From positions 124,001 to 188,000 of the forward strand of contig NZ_KE384401.1 of the NCBI RefSeq assembly GCF_000425585.1: 64,000 bases of DNA. The letters are read 5' to 3'. This DNA comes from Terrimonas ferruginea DSM 30193. GTDB taxonomy: Bacteria > Bacteroidota > Bacteroidia > Chitinophagales > Chitinophagaceae. The notes beneath the pieces are model-generated. The model was given only the letters and a program-made list of their open reading frames with translations, ran no database searches and had not been told where the DNA came from. The position numbers and the translations under genes were made by a program. Shown here in pieces: positions 1 to 8,542 of the stretch; the stretch's first letter is position 1, and every line of letters begins with the position of its first letter.

Positions 1-1037
1 TTTTCTTTGCGGGCAGTGAACCACAACAGGTTCTTCTTCGGGTCTGTTTTGATGACAAATCCGCAACTGTAGTCTCCACTGGTCAGTTGCCTGATCTCAC
101 GGCCGTTCATCTCATGTAAATAAAAATGAGGCCATCCCGAACGATAGGAACGCAATATGAAATGTTTGCCGTCTTCCAGGAAGCGAACGTTAACGCCTTC
201 GCCGATGGCCACCCATGTAGGTTGCTTTTCATCATATACTTCGCGTTTACTACCGCTCAGCGGATCTACGGCGTATAGTTTTAAATTGTTCTGCGCACGG
301 TTAAGCCATTTTACCCACAACTGATTATCGGGGGCAAAAAACGGGATACCGAAATACTGATCATCGTTCTCCCTGAAATCGGCCCAGGTTATTTTGGATG
401 TGGCAACTTCCACAATGCCGATGCGAACCCGCGGGTTGTGGTCGCCGGGCTGGGGGAAACGTTGTTTTTGCCAGTTACCTGTTTTGCCTGGTGACTGATA
501 GAGCATGAAAACCGGAACATTTGATTCATCAAAACGCATGAATGCGAGATAACGCCCGTCCTCGCTCCACCATACACAGGCAGTCTTTCTACCCGTGATC
601 TCTTCTTCATAAACCCATGAGGCAACGCCATTCAGCAACGAATCATTGCCGTCCCGCGTAATGCGTTGTTCTGTGCCCGTCTGCTGATTGCGCATATACA
701 GGTCATTTTTTCTTATAACCGCTGCCCGGTCGCCCGATGGCGACGGCACATAGTATTGTGCGTCTTTAGGAGCGCTGACAGAGGATTGGGTAGCCGGCTC
801 ATTGTATGCGCTGCGGTTGCCAGAGGCAACGTGCACGATAAACTGTTTGCCTTTTTCTTTGATCAGCATACTATCATCGCCCAACCATTTTACGAAAGAT
901 GGAACCTCTTTGTATATGGCATTCGGCTGACTTTTGAAAGTCTGCTCATACGAAAGTCGTTTTGATTGTCCGTATGAAGACAAAATTCCGATAGCCATCA
1001 GTGTGAGCGCACACCGGCGGAGTTGTTTTCCTTTCAT
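1..1037 (-). CDS. Dipeptidyl peptidase IV-like serine peptidase (S9B), N-terminal part only
   Basis: This reading frame has no stop and leaves the window at base 1, so only about 345 N-terminal residues are visible. It starts at the ATG at 1037 with a signal peptide (MKGKQLRRCALTLMAIGI...) that probably ends near SSYGQ. What follows is the beta-propeller domain of the S9B family. The run SWVYEEEITGRKTACVWW matches the DPP IV motif (D)WVYEEE, whose two glutamates bind the free N-terminus of the substrate. EDGRYLAFMRFDE and a later EIRQLTSGDY propeller blade also fit. The catalytic alpha/beta-hydrolase domain lies outside the window. By family it should be an exported (periplasmic or secreted) exopeptidase that removes Xaa-Pro dipeptides. 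Confidence 0.88.
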   Translation of the reverse strand, partial: MKGKQLRRCALTLMAIGILSSYGQSKRLSYEQTFKSQPNAIYKEVPSFVKWLGDDSMLIKEKGKQFIVHVASGNRSAYNEPATQSSVSAPKDAQYYVPSPSGDRAAVIRKNDLYMRNQQTGTEQRITRDGNDSLLNGVASWVYEEEITGRKTACVWWSEDGRYLAFMRFDESNVPVFMLYQSPGKTGNWQKQRFPQPGDHNPRVRIGIVEVATSKITWADFRENDDQYFGIPFFAPDNQLWVKWLNRAQNNLKLYAVDPLSGSKREVYDEKQPTWVAIGEGVNVRFLEDGKHFILRSYRSGWPHFYLHEMNGREIRQLTSGDYSCGFVIKTDPKKNLLWFTARKE

Positions 1038-1176
1038 AAATAAAAGCGAAGTGATGTTTGTCTGAAGATCAGGATCAAAGATAGACTGCAAAGCGAAGCA
1101 GTAGTTTACAAAAGGCTTAACGACCATTTATTCCGTCATATTGCCCGGGCAATAAAATTGACAGACCTGCGTACTG

Positions 1177-2430
1177 TCAACCGCATGCTTTTATTTTCTT
1201 TTCGAGGAAGCGCTGATCGACGGGGGACTGGGCCAGCGATTTGGCCAGCAGGTAGGCGTTTGCAGCGTCGGCGTATAAACCCGCGCGCTGAAGGAGATGG
1301 CCTCTGGCGGCTTCGAGCAGGAAGCCGGGAATTTGATGGAGAGAAGCTGTGCTGTTCAATTCGTGCAGGCAATCTGTCGGATCCGAATAATAACTTTCCG
1401 CAATGATGCGATTGAGGATAAGTGAAGCATCTTCCGGATGCAATTCTTCCAATTGACGGTAAAGCATTACGATGGATGGCCAATCGGTGTCTTGGAACAT
1501 TTTTGCGCAGCAGTGAATAGAGGAAATCAGCGCTTCGAAATGATAACGGCTGATTTGCCTGCCCTGAGTGGCTTTGCGCAAATAGGAGAATCCTTCGGTG
1601 ATCATACGCTGATCCCACAAGTCGCGGTTTTGTTCTTCGAGCGATAACCATTCGCCTGCATCTGTTAGCCTTGCCGGAAACCTGGATAACGTGAGAAACT
1701 GCAGCGCCAGCAAGGCGGCAGTTTGTTCACGGTTGATGGTGACGGTGTCAAATACAATGCGCGTCAACCGTATCGCTTCGTAACAAAGATCGGGATCGAT
1801 GCCTTTTGCTTTTCTCGTAGTCTTGTAACCTTCGTTGAAGAGTAAATAAAGAATGGTGAGTACAAGCGGTAAACGGTCGCCGTCGATCGGGGAGGCCTGT
1901 GTGAGCTGTTGCAGTGGTTGTTGCCGGAGTAAAGCCTTGCTGCGTGTCAGGCTTTTTTTGACCGCCTCCTGTTGCATGCGCAATGCGTTGGCTATTTCGG
2001 GTACCCCGAACCCGCAGAGAATATGCAGGGTGAGGATAATTTGATTTTTTTCCGATATCACGGGCTGGCAGCAGGCGAGTAACAAGCGAAGCTGGCTGTC
2101 GAGTATATGCTGCTCATCGATAACGAAGTCAGGTTGTGTTGTGGTTTCCTGCGTCGTGATCGTTTCTTCCAGGTTCATCCGCGCATTTCTTTGCAATGCA
2201 TTGATGAGTTTATGGCGGCTCACGGTCATCAGCCAGGCTGCGGGATTATCGGGTACGTTGCCGTAGCGCCAACGGACGAGTGCCGCTTCGAATGTGTCCT
2301 GGATACAATCGAGAATCGTGTCGAGTTGTTCCAGGCCGAAGCGGCGGCTGAGCACAGCCGCCATCTTTCCCGCATTTTCCCGGAAAAGATGGGCGGTCAG
2401 CTTTTCCAGTTGATTATCCCTCTGCTGCAT
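1177..2430 (-). CDS. ECF-type RNA polymerase sigma factor with C-terminal DUF6596/TPR extension (ECF42-like)
   Basis: This 417-residue protein is much longer than a minimal ECF sigma factor of about 180 residues. Region sigma-2 is at about residues 10-75 (TLDCIQDTFEAALVRW, then NPAAWLMTVSRHKLIN). Region sigma-4 is at about 115-170 (HILCGFGVPEIANALRM, then VKKSLTRSKALLRQ). The rest is a helical DUF6596 extension (ILYLLFNEGY, then GIDPDLCYEAIRLTRIV) of the type that groups with ECF42. Its start at 2430 lies inside the end of the upstream YciI-like gene (17-base overlap), so the two are probably translationally coupled. Members of this group are typically encoded beside DGPF/YCII proteins and lack an anti-sigma factor. 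Its own target promoters cannot be read from this window. Confidence 0.9.
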   Translation of the reverse strand: MQQRDNQLEKLTAHLFRENAGKMAAVLSRRFGLEQLDTILDCIQDTFEAALVRWRYGNVPDNPAAWLMTVSRHKLINALQRNARMNLEETITTQETTTQPDFVIDEQHILDSQLRLLLACCQPVISEKNQIILTLHILCGFGVPEIANALRMQQEAVKKSLTRSKALLRQQPLQQLTQASPIDGDRLPLVLTILYLLFNEGYKTTRKAKGIDPDLCYEAIRLTRIVFDTVTINREQTAALLALQFLTLSRFPARLTDAGEWLSLEEQNRDLWDQRMITEGFSYLRKATQGRQISRYHFEALISSIHCCAKMFQDTDWPSIVMLYRQLEELHPEDASLILNRIIAESYYSDPTDCLHELNSTASLHQIPGFLLEAARGHLLQRAGLYADAANAYLLAKSLAQSPVDQRFLEKKIKACG

Positions 2431-2767
2431 GTGTTTCGATCACTTCACGGATTTCCACCATGCCTCCATTGTTCAACGCGGGACAGCCGGATGCAATGGT
2501 TGTGGCTTCTTCGAGTGAAGAGGCAAGCAGAAAATAAAATCCGCTTATGCATTCTTTACTTTCCACATAAGGGCCATCGGTGACCAGGCGGTTCGCGCCC
2601 CTGATGTGGCGGCCTTCGGTATCCAGCGGATTACCAGCCTTGAAGTGTCCCTTTTGTACGAGTTCTTCCATCCATTGAAGGTGCGCCTGCATATCGGCCT
2701 GCATTTCCTCCGGCGTCATTTGTGTCAGGTCCGTGCTTTCTCGTAATAACAGCAGAAATTCTTTCAT
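2414..2767 (-). CDS. YciI/DGPF-domain protein, partner of the ECF42 sigma factor
   Basis: A 117-residue protein starting at ATG 2767. The frame stays open upstream to 2878, but that extension (FFFVHGDPLLQKD...) does not look like protein of this family. MKEFLLLLRES starts the ferredoxin-like YCII-related fold, and TDGPYVESKE is the family's DGPF signature, here with Tyr in place of Phe. GFYFLLASSLEEATTIASGCP follows in the conserved position. These small proteins are the usual genomic neighbours, and in studied cases the regulated targets, of ECF42 sigma factors. Their biochemical role is not settled. It ends 17 bases inside the sigma gene, so the two should be expressed together. Confidence 0.88.
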   Translation of the reverse strand: MKEFLLLLRESTDLTQMTPEEMQADMQAHLQWMEELVQKGHFKAGNPLDTEGRHIRGANRLVTDGPYVESKECISGFYFLLASSLEEATTIASGCPALNNGGMVEIREVIETHAAEG

Positions 2768-2897
2768 GATTTTGTTTTTATAACGAAGTGACAACTTAAC
2801 AAAGCATAAGGGGACAAAAAAAGATATTTTTTTTAAATCTTTTTGAAGGAGGGGATCGCCATGTACAAAAAAGAACAAACTGATGCGGCAATAAGAT

Positions 2898-2905
2898 TAT
2901 TTTTG
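2898..2905 (+). promoter_or_regulatory. Candidate Bacteroidota -7 promoter element (TATTTTTG)
   Basis: TATTTTTG fits the TAnnTTTG -7 consensus of the Bacteroidota primary sigma factor and lies 24 bases before the ATG of the T9SS propeller gene. No convincing TTTG -33 element is seen at the usual spacing, so this rests on the -7 box and its position alone. Confidence 0.4.
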
Positions 2906-2928
2906 TGGTCACCCTCTAAACCAAATAC

Positions 2929-4425
2929 ATGAAAAAACTTTTACCTGCTCTTTTATTCCTTTCCTTTTTCTCTTTGCAACTCCGGGCTCAGGTCTGGTCA
3001 ACTTTTACGCCGCAACCGGGCGTGAACACGCTTTTTGATGTTTATGCACCTGATGCCAATACGGCTTATGCAACCGGTAACAACGGTTTTGTGCAGGTCT
3101 GGAATGGCAGTACCTGGACGCAAATGACCACCGCGGTGTCTGCGCAGCGGTTTGCCGTATGGGCCGCAAATGGTTCTAATATCTGGGCCGGCGGCGCAAG
3201 TACCGGTAACCAGCTTACGTACTACAACGGGACATCCTGGTCGAACGTCACGGCTACTACCGGCTGGGCCGGAGGCTCTATCCGCGGCATCTGGGGAACA
3301 GCGGCCAACAACGTGTGGTTTTCCGGATCAGCTGCCAGTTCGCCTACGCGTCCACAACTCGTACATTACAATGGGATTGTTTATACATCACGTACGGCAG
3401 GTCTGCCGGCAGACTTTGCGGGATTAAAAATCTGGGGAACCGATGCCAACAACGTTTGGGTGGTAGGTACCTCGGGTCTTAATGGTGTGATCGCAAGATG
3501 GAATGCGGGCGCTTCTTCCTGGGATGTGCAGTTGAGCGCTGGGTATACGGCAGTTCGGGGTATCTGGGGTTCTGCCCCCAACAATGTATGGGTGGTAGGA
3601 GGCAGCGGCAGTGCCGGTAACACTGGCTTCATCCTTCAATGGAACGGTGTAAGCTGGACCGACCGTACTCCTGCCGGTGGTGTTGTTACACTCAACCAGA
3701 TAGCCGGCAGCAATGCCAACAATATGTGGGCGGTAGGGAATGCCGGAACAATATTAAAATGGGACGGCACAAGCTGGAGCTCCCAGCCATCCGGTACCAC
3801 ACAGGCCCTCAATGGGGTTGCCGTTGGTAAAACCGGCACCGCCAACCGCTTATGGGCGGTAGCTTTCGGAGACGGTACTACCAGTCCGATGTTCACGGCT
3901 ACTATTTCCATTACACTTCCTGTTAACTGGCTTTCGTTTACTTATAAATGGCTGGGTTCGGATGTGGAACTGAACTGGGCTACCGCTTCGGAAACCAACA
4001 ACGACTATTTTGTTATCGAACATCAGTTGGAAAATGGTGATTGGGAGGCGTTAGGAAGAAAAGAGGCCAGCGGTAATGAATTAATACAACAGCAATACCG
4101 GTTTGTTCATCGCGCGCCGGGTAATGGCCGTCATCAATACCGCATCAAACAGGTGGATAACGATGGACGTTTTACCTACAGCAATGTTATTTCAGTGCGT
4201 GCCGGCGCCGGTTCTGCCCTGATCCTGAATAATCCGGTACGTAATAAAAATCTTTCCCTTCGCCTCGATAATACGCAACAGATCAGGGTCGCCGATGTGT
4301 CTGGCCGGGTGTGGTTTGATCAACGGAAGAATGCGGGGTTGATTTCGATACCCTTATCATCCTGTCCTGCGGGGATTTATTTCCTGTCAACAGAAAATGG
4401 TGTACAGCGGTTTATTCTTGAATAA
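2929..4425 (+). CDS. Secreted seven-bladed beta-propeller protein with T9SS C-terminal sorting domain
   Basis: 498 residues. A signal peptide (MKKLLPALLFLSFFSLQLRAQ) is followed by about seven imperfect repeats of the form N-x-[VM]-W-x-[VA]-G ... W-N-G-x-S-W at about residues 45-325 (for example APNNVWVVGGSG and NANNMWAVGNAG), as expected for a seven-bladed propeller. A fibronectin-like region containing LPVNWLSFTYKWLGSDVELN (about 330-415) is the usual T9SS linker. The end (NNPVRNKNLSLRL ... GIYFLSTENGVQRFILE) is a type A sorting domain, so the protein should cross the outer membrane by T9SS and be attached or released. The ligand is unknown. It appears monocistronic, with a candidate promoter upstream and a strong terminator downstream. 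Confidence 0.85.
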   Translation: MKKLLPALLFLSFFSLQLRAQVWSTFTPQPGVNTLFDVYAPDANTAYATGNNGFVQVWNGSTWTQMTTAVSAQRFAVWAANGSNIWAGGASTGNQLTYYNGTSWSNVTATTGWAGGSIRGIWGTAANNVWFSGSAASSPTRPQLVHYNGIVYTSRTAGLPADFAGLKIWGTDANNVWVVGTSGLNGVIARWNAGASSWDVQLSAGYTAVRGIWGSAPNNVWVVGGSGSAGNTGFILQWNGVSWTDRTPAGGVVTLNQIAGSNANNMWAVGNAGTILKWDGTSWSSQPSGTTQALNGVAVGKTGTANRLWAVAFGDGTTSPMFTATISITLPVNWLSFTYKWLGSDVELNWATASETNNDYFVIEHQLENGDWEALGRKEASGNELIQQQYRFVHRAPGNGRHQYRIKQVDNDGRFTYSNVISVRAGAGSALILNNPVRNKNLSLRLDNTQQIRVADVSGRVWFDQRKNAGLISIPLSSCPAGIYFLSTENGVQRFILE

Positions 4426-4439
4426 GAGAAAATTAAATG

Positions 4440-4464
4440 CAGGGCAGCAATGCCCTGTTTTTTT
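4440..4464 (+). terminator. Rho-independent terminator
   Basis: CAGGGCA (4440-4446), GCAA loop, TGCCCTG (4451-4457), then seven T. The stem is perfect and starts 15 bases after the stop of the propeller gene. Its position supports starting the next gene at 4470 rather than at the in-frame ATG at 4437, which lies before the hairpin. Confidence 0.85.
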
Positions 4465-4469
4465 ATACT

Positions 4470-4925
4470 ATGAATATCATCAAGCTTGCCCGGCATGACC
4501 GGCCGCGATTGTCCGGCCTGATAAAACTATATGAACAGGTTTTTGAAATGAAGCCTTTCGCTGTTCCTCCGGCAGAATACCTCGATACTTTATTGACAAA
4601 CCCGGGCATAATTTTTATTGTTGCGGAGGAGGAGGAAAAGATTGTGGGCGGATTGACCGCGCATGTTCTGCACTCGGTCTATTTTACTTCAGCGGAAGTG
4701 TATGTATACGACCTGGCTGTATCCGAAGAACTGCAACGAAAGGGCATTGGTACACAACTGATGAAGGCCGTGCAGGAGTATTGCCGTCAACAGGGCTACC
4801 GGGAAGTCTTCGTACAGGCAGACCGTCCAGATCAGCATGCGCTGAATTTTTATCAGAAAACAGGCGGCTTACCCGAGGACGTTATTCATTTTACTTATCC
4901 GCTGACAGGAACGTCGGCGACATAA
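4470..4925 (+). CDS. GNAT N-acetyltransferase, AAC(3)-I-like
   Basis: 151 residues from ATG 4470, just after a terminator. The GNAT core is clear: EVYVYDLAVSEELQRKGIGT holds the beta-4/motif A region with the acetyl-CoA pyrophosphate loop (Q/R-x-x-G-x-G/A, here QRKGIG). VFVQADRPDQHALNFYQKTG is motif B, and it ends EDVIHFTYPL. The YVYDLAV, VQAD and (E)xVxHF combination is characteristic of aminoglycoside 3-N-acetyltransferases of the AAC(3)-I class and their uncharacterised relatives. Substrate cannot be assigned from sequence, because many chromosomal homologues may act on other amines. The DinB-like gene follows after 9 bases and is probably cotranscribed. Confidence 0.78.
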   Translation: MNIIKLARHDRPRLSGLIKLYEQVFEMKPFAVPPAEYLDTLLTNPGIIFIVAEEEEKIVGGLTAHVLHSVYFTSAEVYVYDLAVSEELQRKGIGTQLMKAVQEYCRQQGYREVFVQADRPDQHALNFYQKTGGLPEDVIHFTYPLTGTSAT

Positions 4926-4934
4926 ACGAGCTGT

Positions 4935-5438
4935 ATGGAAATAACATCTGTTGCATCTTTTCTTCCTTATTTCGATAAAATACGGTTACGTACACGTAAA
5001 TTAGTGTCAATTATACCTGCCGACAGGCTCGAATGGGCCTATGCATCTGGAAAATTCACGTTAGGCGATCAGGTCCGTCATATCGCCGCGATCTCAAGAT
5101 ATTTATTTGCTGAAGTAGCCGCGGGACGCCCCAATGCCTACAAGGGTTGCGGCCCCGAACTGGCGGCTGATCTGCCATCACTGTTGCTATACTTCGATGA
5201 AATGCACCGGCAGACAAAAGAAGTGATCGCGGGAATAGAGGGGGAAGCACTGAAAAAAATGTGCGCGGGTCCTGGTGGGCATGCCTTGCCATCCTGGAAG
5301 TGGCTGCGCCTGATGACAGAACACGAAGTGCATCACCGCGGACAACTGTACGTGTATTTAGGATTGTTGGGTATACAAACACCCGCAGTATTGGGAATGA
5401 CGGCAGAGCAGGTGCAACAGGATGGAACGCAGCACTAG
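4935..5438 (+). CDS. DinB/YfiT-fold protein
   Basis: 167 residues. This is a four-helix DinB-like bundle with the three usual metal-ligand histidines: H49 in DQVRHIAAISRYLF, and H130 and H134 in MTEHEVHHRGQLYVYLGLLG. The HHRGQ(L)xxYL run is the family signature. Members are metal-dependent, and some act as thiol-dependent S-transferases or maleylpyruvate isomerases, but the reaction here is unknown. It sits 9 bases after the acetyltransferase, in the same direction. No signal peptide, so cytoplasmic. Confidence 0.85.
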   Translation: MEITSVASFLPYFDKIRLRTRKLVSIIPADRLEWAYASGKFTLGDQVRHIAAISRYLFAEVAAGRPNAYKGCGPELAADLPSLLLYFDEMHRQTKEVIAGIEGEALKKMCAGPGGHALPSWKWLRLMTEHEVHHRGQLYVYLGLLGIQTPAVLGMTAEQVQQDGTQH

Positions 5439-5539
5439 ACGAATTACTTTCCGGCAGGCTTAGTTTTTAATGAATGGCTTAATTGACAAACAATCGTGCA
5501 ACATCCGTTTTTCCCGGAGCAATCCGATGGCATAGCCAT

Positions 5540-8500
5540 ATGAAAAGGCTTTGCTGGCCACTTTTATTTTTTTTTCCCTTACTGTCGTTTGCACAAAGCA
5601 GAGATCGCCGCATCACTCATTTCAATACAGAAAACGGGCTTCCGCAAAACAGCGTAAGCAATATCAATTTTGATCAACAGGGCTATTGCTGGTTGAGTAC
5701 GGAGATGGGACTCGTCCGTTTCGACGGAAAAAATTTCAAAACATTCGATGCGCGTAATATACCCGGTCTCACAACCGAACGTATGCGCAATGCCGTTACC
5801 GATAGCCAGCAGCGTGTTTTTATTGTTACCGGTGTCGGTCAATTACTTTCGATAAAATCGGATGACCATACCCGGGCGTCCACACCTCGGGTGGTTGCGG
5901 ATCTGCCACCGGAAGCAAACGCCAAACCACGGCAGAATAATCAGCATTCCTCATTGTCCTATTCGCTGGCATTTTCCGGTTTGTCCGGGCAATCGTACAC
6001 GGTAATCGACAGGAATCTTTACTACGGGCATGACGGAACCGGAGAACTGATTTATACTGAACCCGAATTCTGGAACAGCCGCTGGCTTATGTTTGGTGAA
6101 TATTTTATTTCGCTTAAGAATCCCCGTCAATGGAAACTGTGGTACGGCGGAAAAGTGGTACAAAAAAAAATCAGGCTGGAAGGTCCGCTGGCGGCAGATA
6201 AAAATTTTCAGCAGGGAAAATTTATCTGTACCAGTAAGAATCAACAGCATTATGTATATGCCGGAACTACTTTATATGCTGTGCGGCTCGAAAACGATAC
6301 CATCATCAGCAGGATTGCCTTGCAGAAACTGGCGATTCCTGCCATCAATACCGTTTATTATCATCCCCAGCAACGAAAATATTACATCGGTTCGCTGATA
6401 TCGGGTCTGTATATTATTCCGGCACCGGGATTTCAATATCTGCAAATGGCGGACAATGCACGGGACGAAGGCTTCTTCGCGCAGGCCGTTACACGCAAGG
6501 ATGAACTGATCTGTGAACGCTATTTGTATAATAGGGAAAGCGAAAGCTATCGCCGGTTACATCTGGCACATCGCCCGGGCGCTTCGGTGTGCCTGCTGAA
6601 TGACCGGTTTCTTTATTATGGGGAAAATGCGGTGTTGCGACATTATGATATTCATACAGGCAAAGACACAAAGGTTTCCGATCTGGATACGCGGGCTTCC
6701 TCTATTTATACAGATAAATATGACACAACAACGCTGCTGGTAACAACCGGTGGTGTATTGCTGAAAATCCGGGAAGATGAAATAGTTGACAGCCGCAACA
6801 TACCACGGCCAGCTAATATTATGTCTTCGGTCCAATATGGGCGGGATACATTTCTGCTGGCTACGCAATATGGATTGAAATGGTATGACTATACCCGGAA
6901 CAAAATTTTCCGGACCATATTGGACTCCTTTACTATAAGAGCCGTGGTGCCGGGGCCTGAAGGCGAAGTATGGGTCTCCACTTATGGGGCAGGTTTTTAT
7001 TTATATGAAAAAGGGAAAGTGCAACCAGTACCGGTTCCGCAATTCACTGCCATGCGGACGGTGCATGCCTTCATTGACGACGGCAAAGGATTTTTCTGGA
7101 TGCCGACCAATAACGGGCTTTTCAAAGTGGAAAGAAAGGCGCTGCTTGATTATGCACGCGGAAAAAAAGAAGATCCTTATTTCTATTTGTATAATGTTGC
7201 CGACGGCCTGCGTACGAATGAATTCAATGGCGGATCAACGCCTTCCTATGTTTGGCTTAACAACGGATGGCTATCGCTTCCATCGATAGAAGGATTAGTA
7301 CAATTTGATCCGTTGACATTGCCGGCAGACATTCCTTCCAATAAAATTTATATAGATGAAATAAGGCTCGATGATTCGGTTATAGATTTTGCGGCCGATC
7401 ACAAGCCGGAACTGTCTTCAGGTTATCGCCGTTTTTCGTTGCGGGTGAGCAGTCCTTATTTTGGCAACCGGGAAAATCTTCGCATTGTGTATCGTGTGAA
7501 AGACATCGACAATGCGTGGCTGCCATTACCCGATGACGGACAGGTTCAATTAAACCTGCTGCCTGCCGGCAACTACGAGGTGCAGATAAAGAAAATGACA
7601 GGAACGACAGCAGTAGATATGTTGACATTTCGTTTTTCTGTTAAGCGTTCTTTCTTTCAGACCTGGTCGTTTTACCTGCTTGTGCTGGCCTTGCTGATCC
7701 TGTTGGTGCTGCTTGTGATAAGGATAAGAATACGATTATTGATACGGCGCAATAAACGGCTGGAAGAAGTGATACGGCAGCAGACCCAAAACCTGGCGGA
7801 TACGGTTTCACGCCTGCAGGTTTCAGAAGCGGAGCTTTTGCAGAGTAACCGTACAAAAGACATGGTGAATACTTTACTGTTGCATGATCTGCGATCGCCG
7901 ATACGCTTTATGCATACGATGCTGAGTACAATGGCACGCCGCCATACGGAAATGCCAACAGAAGAAATGGCACAATACCTTTCGCTGCTGGAAGTAAGCA
8001 CGGCCTCATTGAATGATTTTACTCAACGGTTCTTTACGTGGGCGGGTAGTCAGCACAAAGATTTTAAAATAACGGTATCAGAGTTTTCTATTCGCGAGCT
8101 TTTCGAAGAGTCAAGCGAACTGTATGGGCCGATAGCTGAGTTGAGTGGCAATAAACTGGAAGTTGCGGACGCTGATTTTTCTGTAAGCACAGATAAAAAT
8201 ATTCTTTCCGCGATTATCCGCAATCTGCTGGACAATGCCTGTAAGCATACGCGGAAAGGAACGATCCGGCTGTCAGCGGAAGAAACTGCTGAAGGGGTTA
8301 CCATTTGTGTATCGGATACAGGAACCGGGTTTTCCGCAGAAGCGATCAAAGCTTTTCACGATACCGAACGGCTGCCGGGTGACAATGGAAATGGCAGTCT
8401 GATCATGCAGGATCTGTTAAACAAAATCGGAGCGGCCATAACGATCAGGTCCAATAATCCGGGAGCAGTTTGTATTGTTAAGCTGAATGTGCTACCAGGC

Positions 8501-8542
8501 CATGACGGCGTGCCAGACCATCGAGCTCCAACAACGATGTAA
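5540..8542 (+). CDS. Hybrid-propeller sensor histidine kinase (periplasmic propeller, Y_Y_Y, HisKA, HATPase)
   Basis: The frame opens at a TTG at 5483, but ATG 5540 begins a good signal peptide (MKRLCWPLLFFFPLLSFAQS), giving 1000 residues. The periplasmic part (about 20-705) has two-component propeller repeats (FNTENGLPQNSVSNINFDQQ, GYCWLSTEMGLVRFDG, GEVWVSTYGAGFYLYEKG) and a Y_Y_Y-type strand region before one membrane segment at about 709-733. A coiled linker leads to the H-box LLHDLRSPIR (His near residue 783), the N-box IIRNLLDNACKH (about 891) and the G1 box DTGTGFS. No receiver or AraC domain follows, unlike classic hybrid two-component proteins. Its last 65 bases overlap the 3' end of the convergent response regulator gene, the likely partner. 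Confidence 0.87.
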   Translation: MKRLCWPLLFFFPLLSFAQSRDRRITHFNTENGLPQNSVSNINFDQQGYCWLSTEMGLVRFDGKNFKTFDARNIPGLTTERMRNAVTDSQQRVFIVTGVGQLLSIKSDDHTRASTPRVVADLPPEANAKPRQNNQHSSLSYSLAFSGLSGQSYTVIDRNLYYGHDGTGELIYTEPEFWNSRWLMFGEYFISLKNPRQWKLWYGGKVVQKKIRLEGPLAADKNFQQGKFICTSKNQQHYVYAGTTLYAVRLENDTIISRIALQKLAIPAINTVYYHPQQRKYYIGSLISGLYIIPAPGFQYLQMADNARDEGFFAQAVTRKDELICERYLYNRESESYRRLHLAHRPGASVCLLNDRFLYYGENAVLRHYDIHTGKDTKVSDLDTRASSIYTDKYDTTTLLVTTGGVLLKIREDEIVDSRNIPRPANIMSSVQYGRDTFLLATQYGLKWYDYTRNKIFRTILDSFTIRAVVPGPEGEVWVSTYGAGFYLYEKGKVQPVPVPQFTAMRTVHAFIDDGKGFFWMPTNNGLFKVERKALLDYARGKKEDPYFYLYNVADGLRTNEFNGGSTPSYVWLNNGWLSLPSIEGLVQFDPLTLPADIPSNKIYIDEIRLDDSVIDFAADHKPELSSGYRRFSLRVSSPYFGNRENLRIVYRVKDIDNAWLPLPDDGQVQLNLLPAGNYEVQIKKMTGTTAVDMLTFRFSVKRSFFQTWSFYLLVLALLILLVLLVIRIRIRLLIRRNKRLEEVIRQQTQNLADTVSRLQVSEAELLQSNRTKDMVNTLLLHDLRSPIRFMHTMLSTMARRHTEMPTEEMAQYLSLLEVSTASLNDFTQRFFTWAGSQHKDFKITVSEFSIRELFEESSELYGPIAELSGNKLEVADADFSVSTDKNILSAIIRNLLDNACKHTRKGTIRLSAEETAEGVTICVSDTGTGFSAEAIKAFHDTERLPGDNGNGSLIMQDLLNKIGAAITIRSNNPGAVCIVKLNVLPGHDGVPDHRAPTTM

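Noticed and set aside
389-631. 80-codon minus-strand frame
   Set aside because: It is out of frame with, and lies inside, the DPP IV-like gene on the same strand, which has family motifs.
4437-4469. Earlier ATG for the acetyltransferase
   Set aside because: A strong terminator hairpin (4440-4464) overlaps it; ATG 4470 fits the family start.
5483-5539. TTG start of the propeller kinase
   Set aside because: The ATG at 5540 gives a clean signal peptide; the upstream 19 residues do not.
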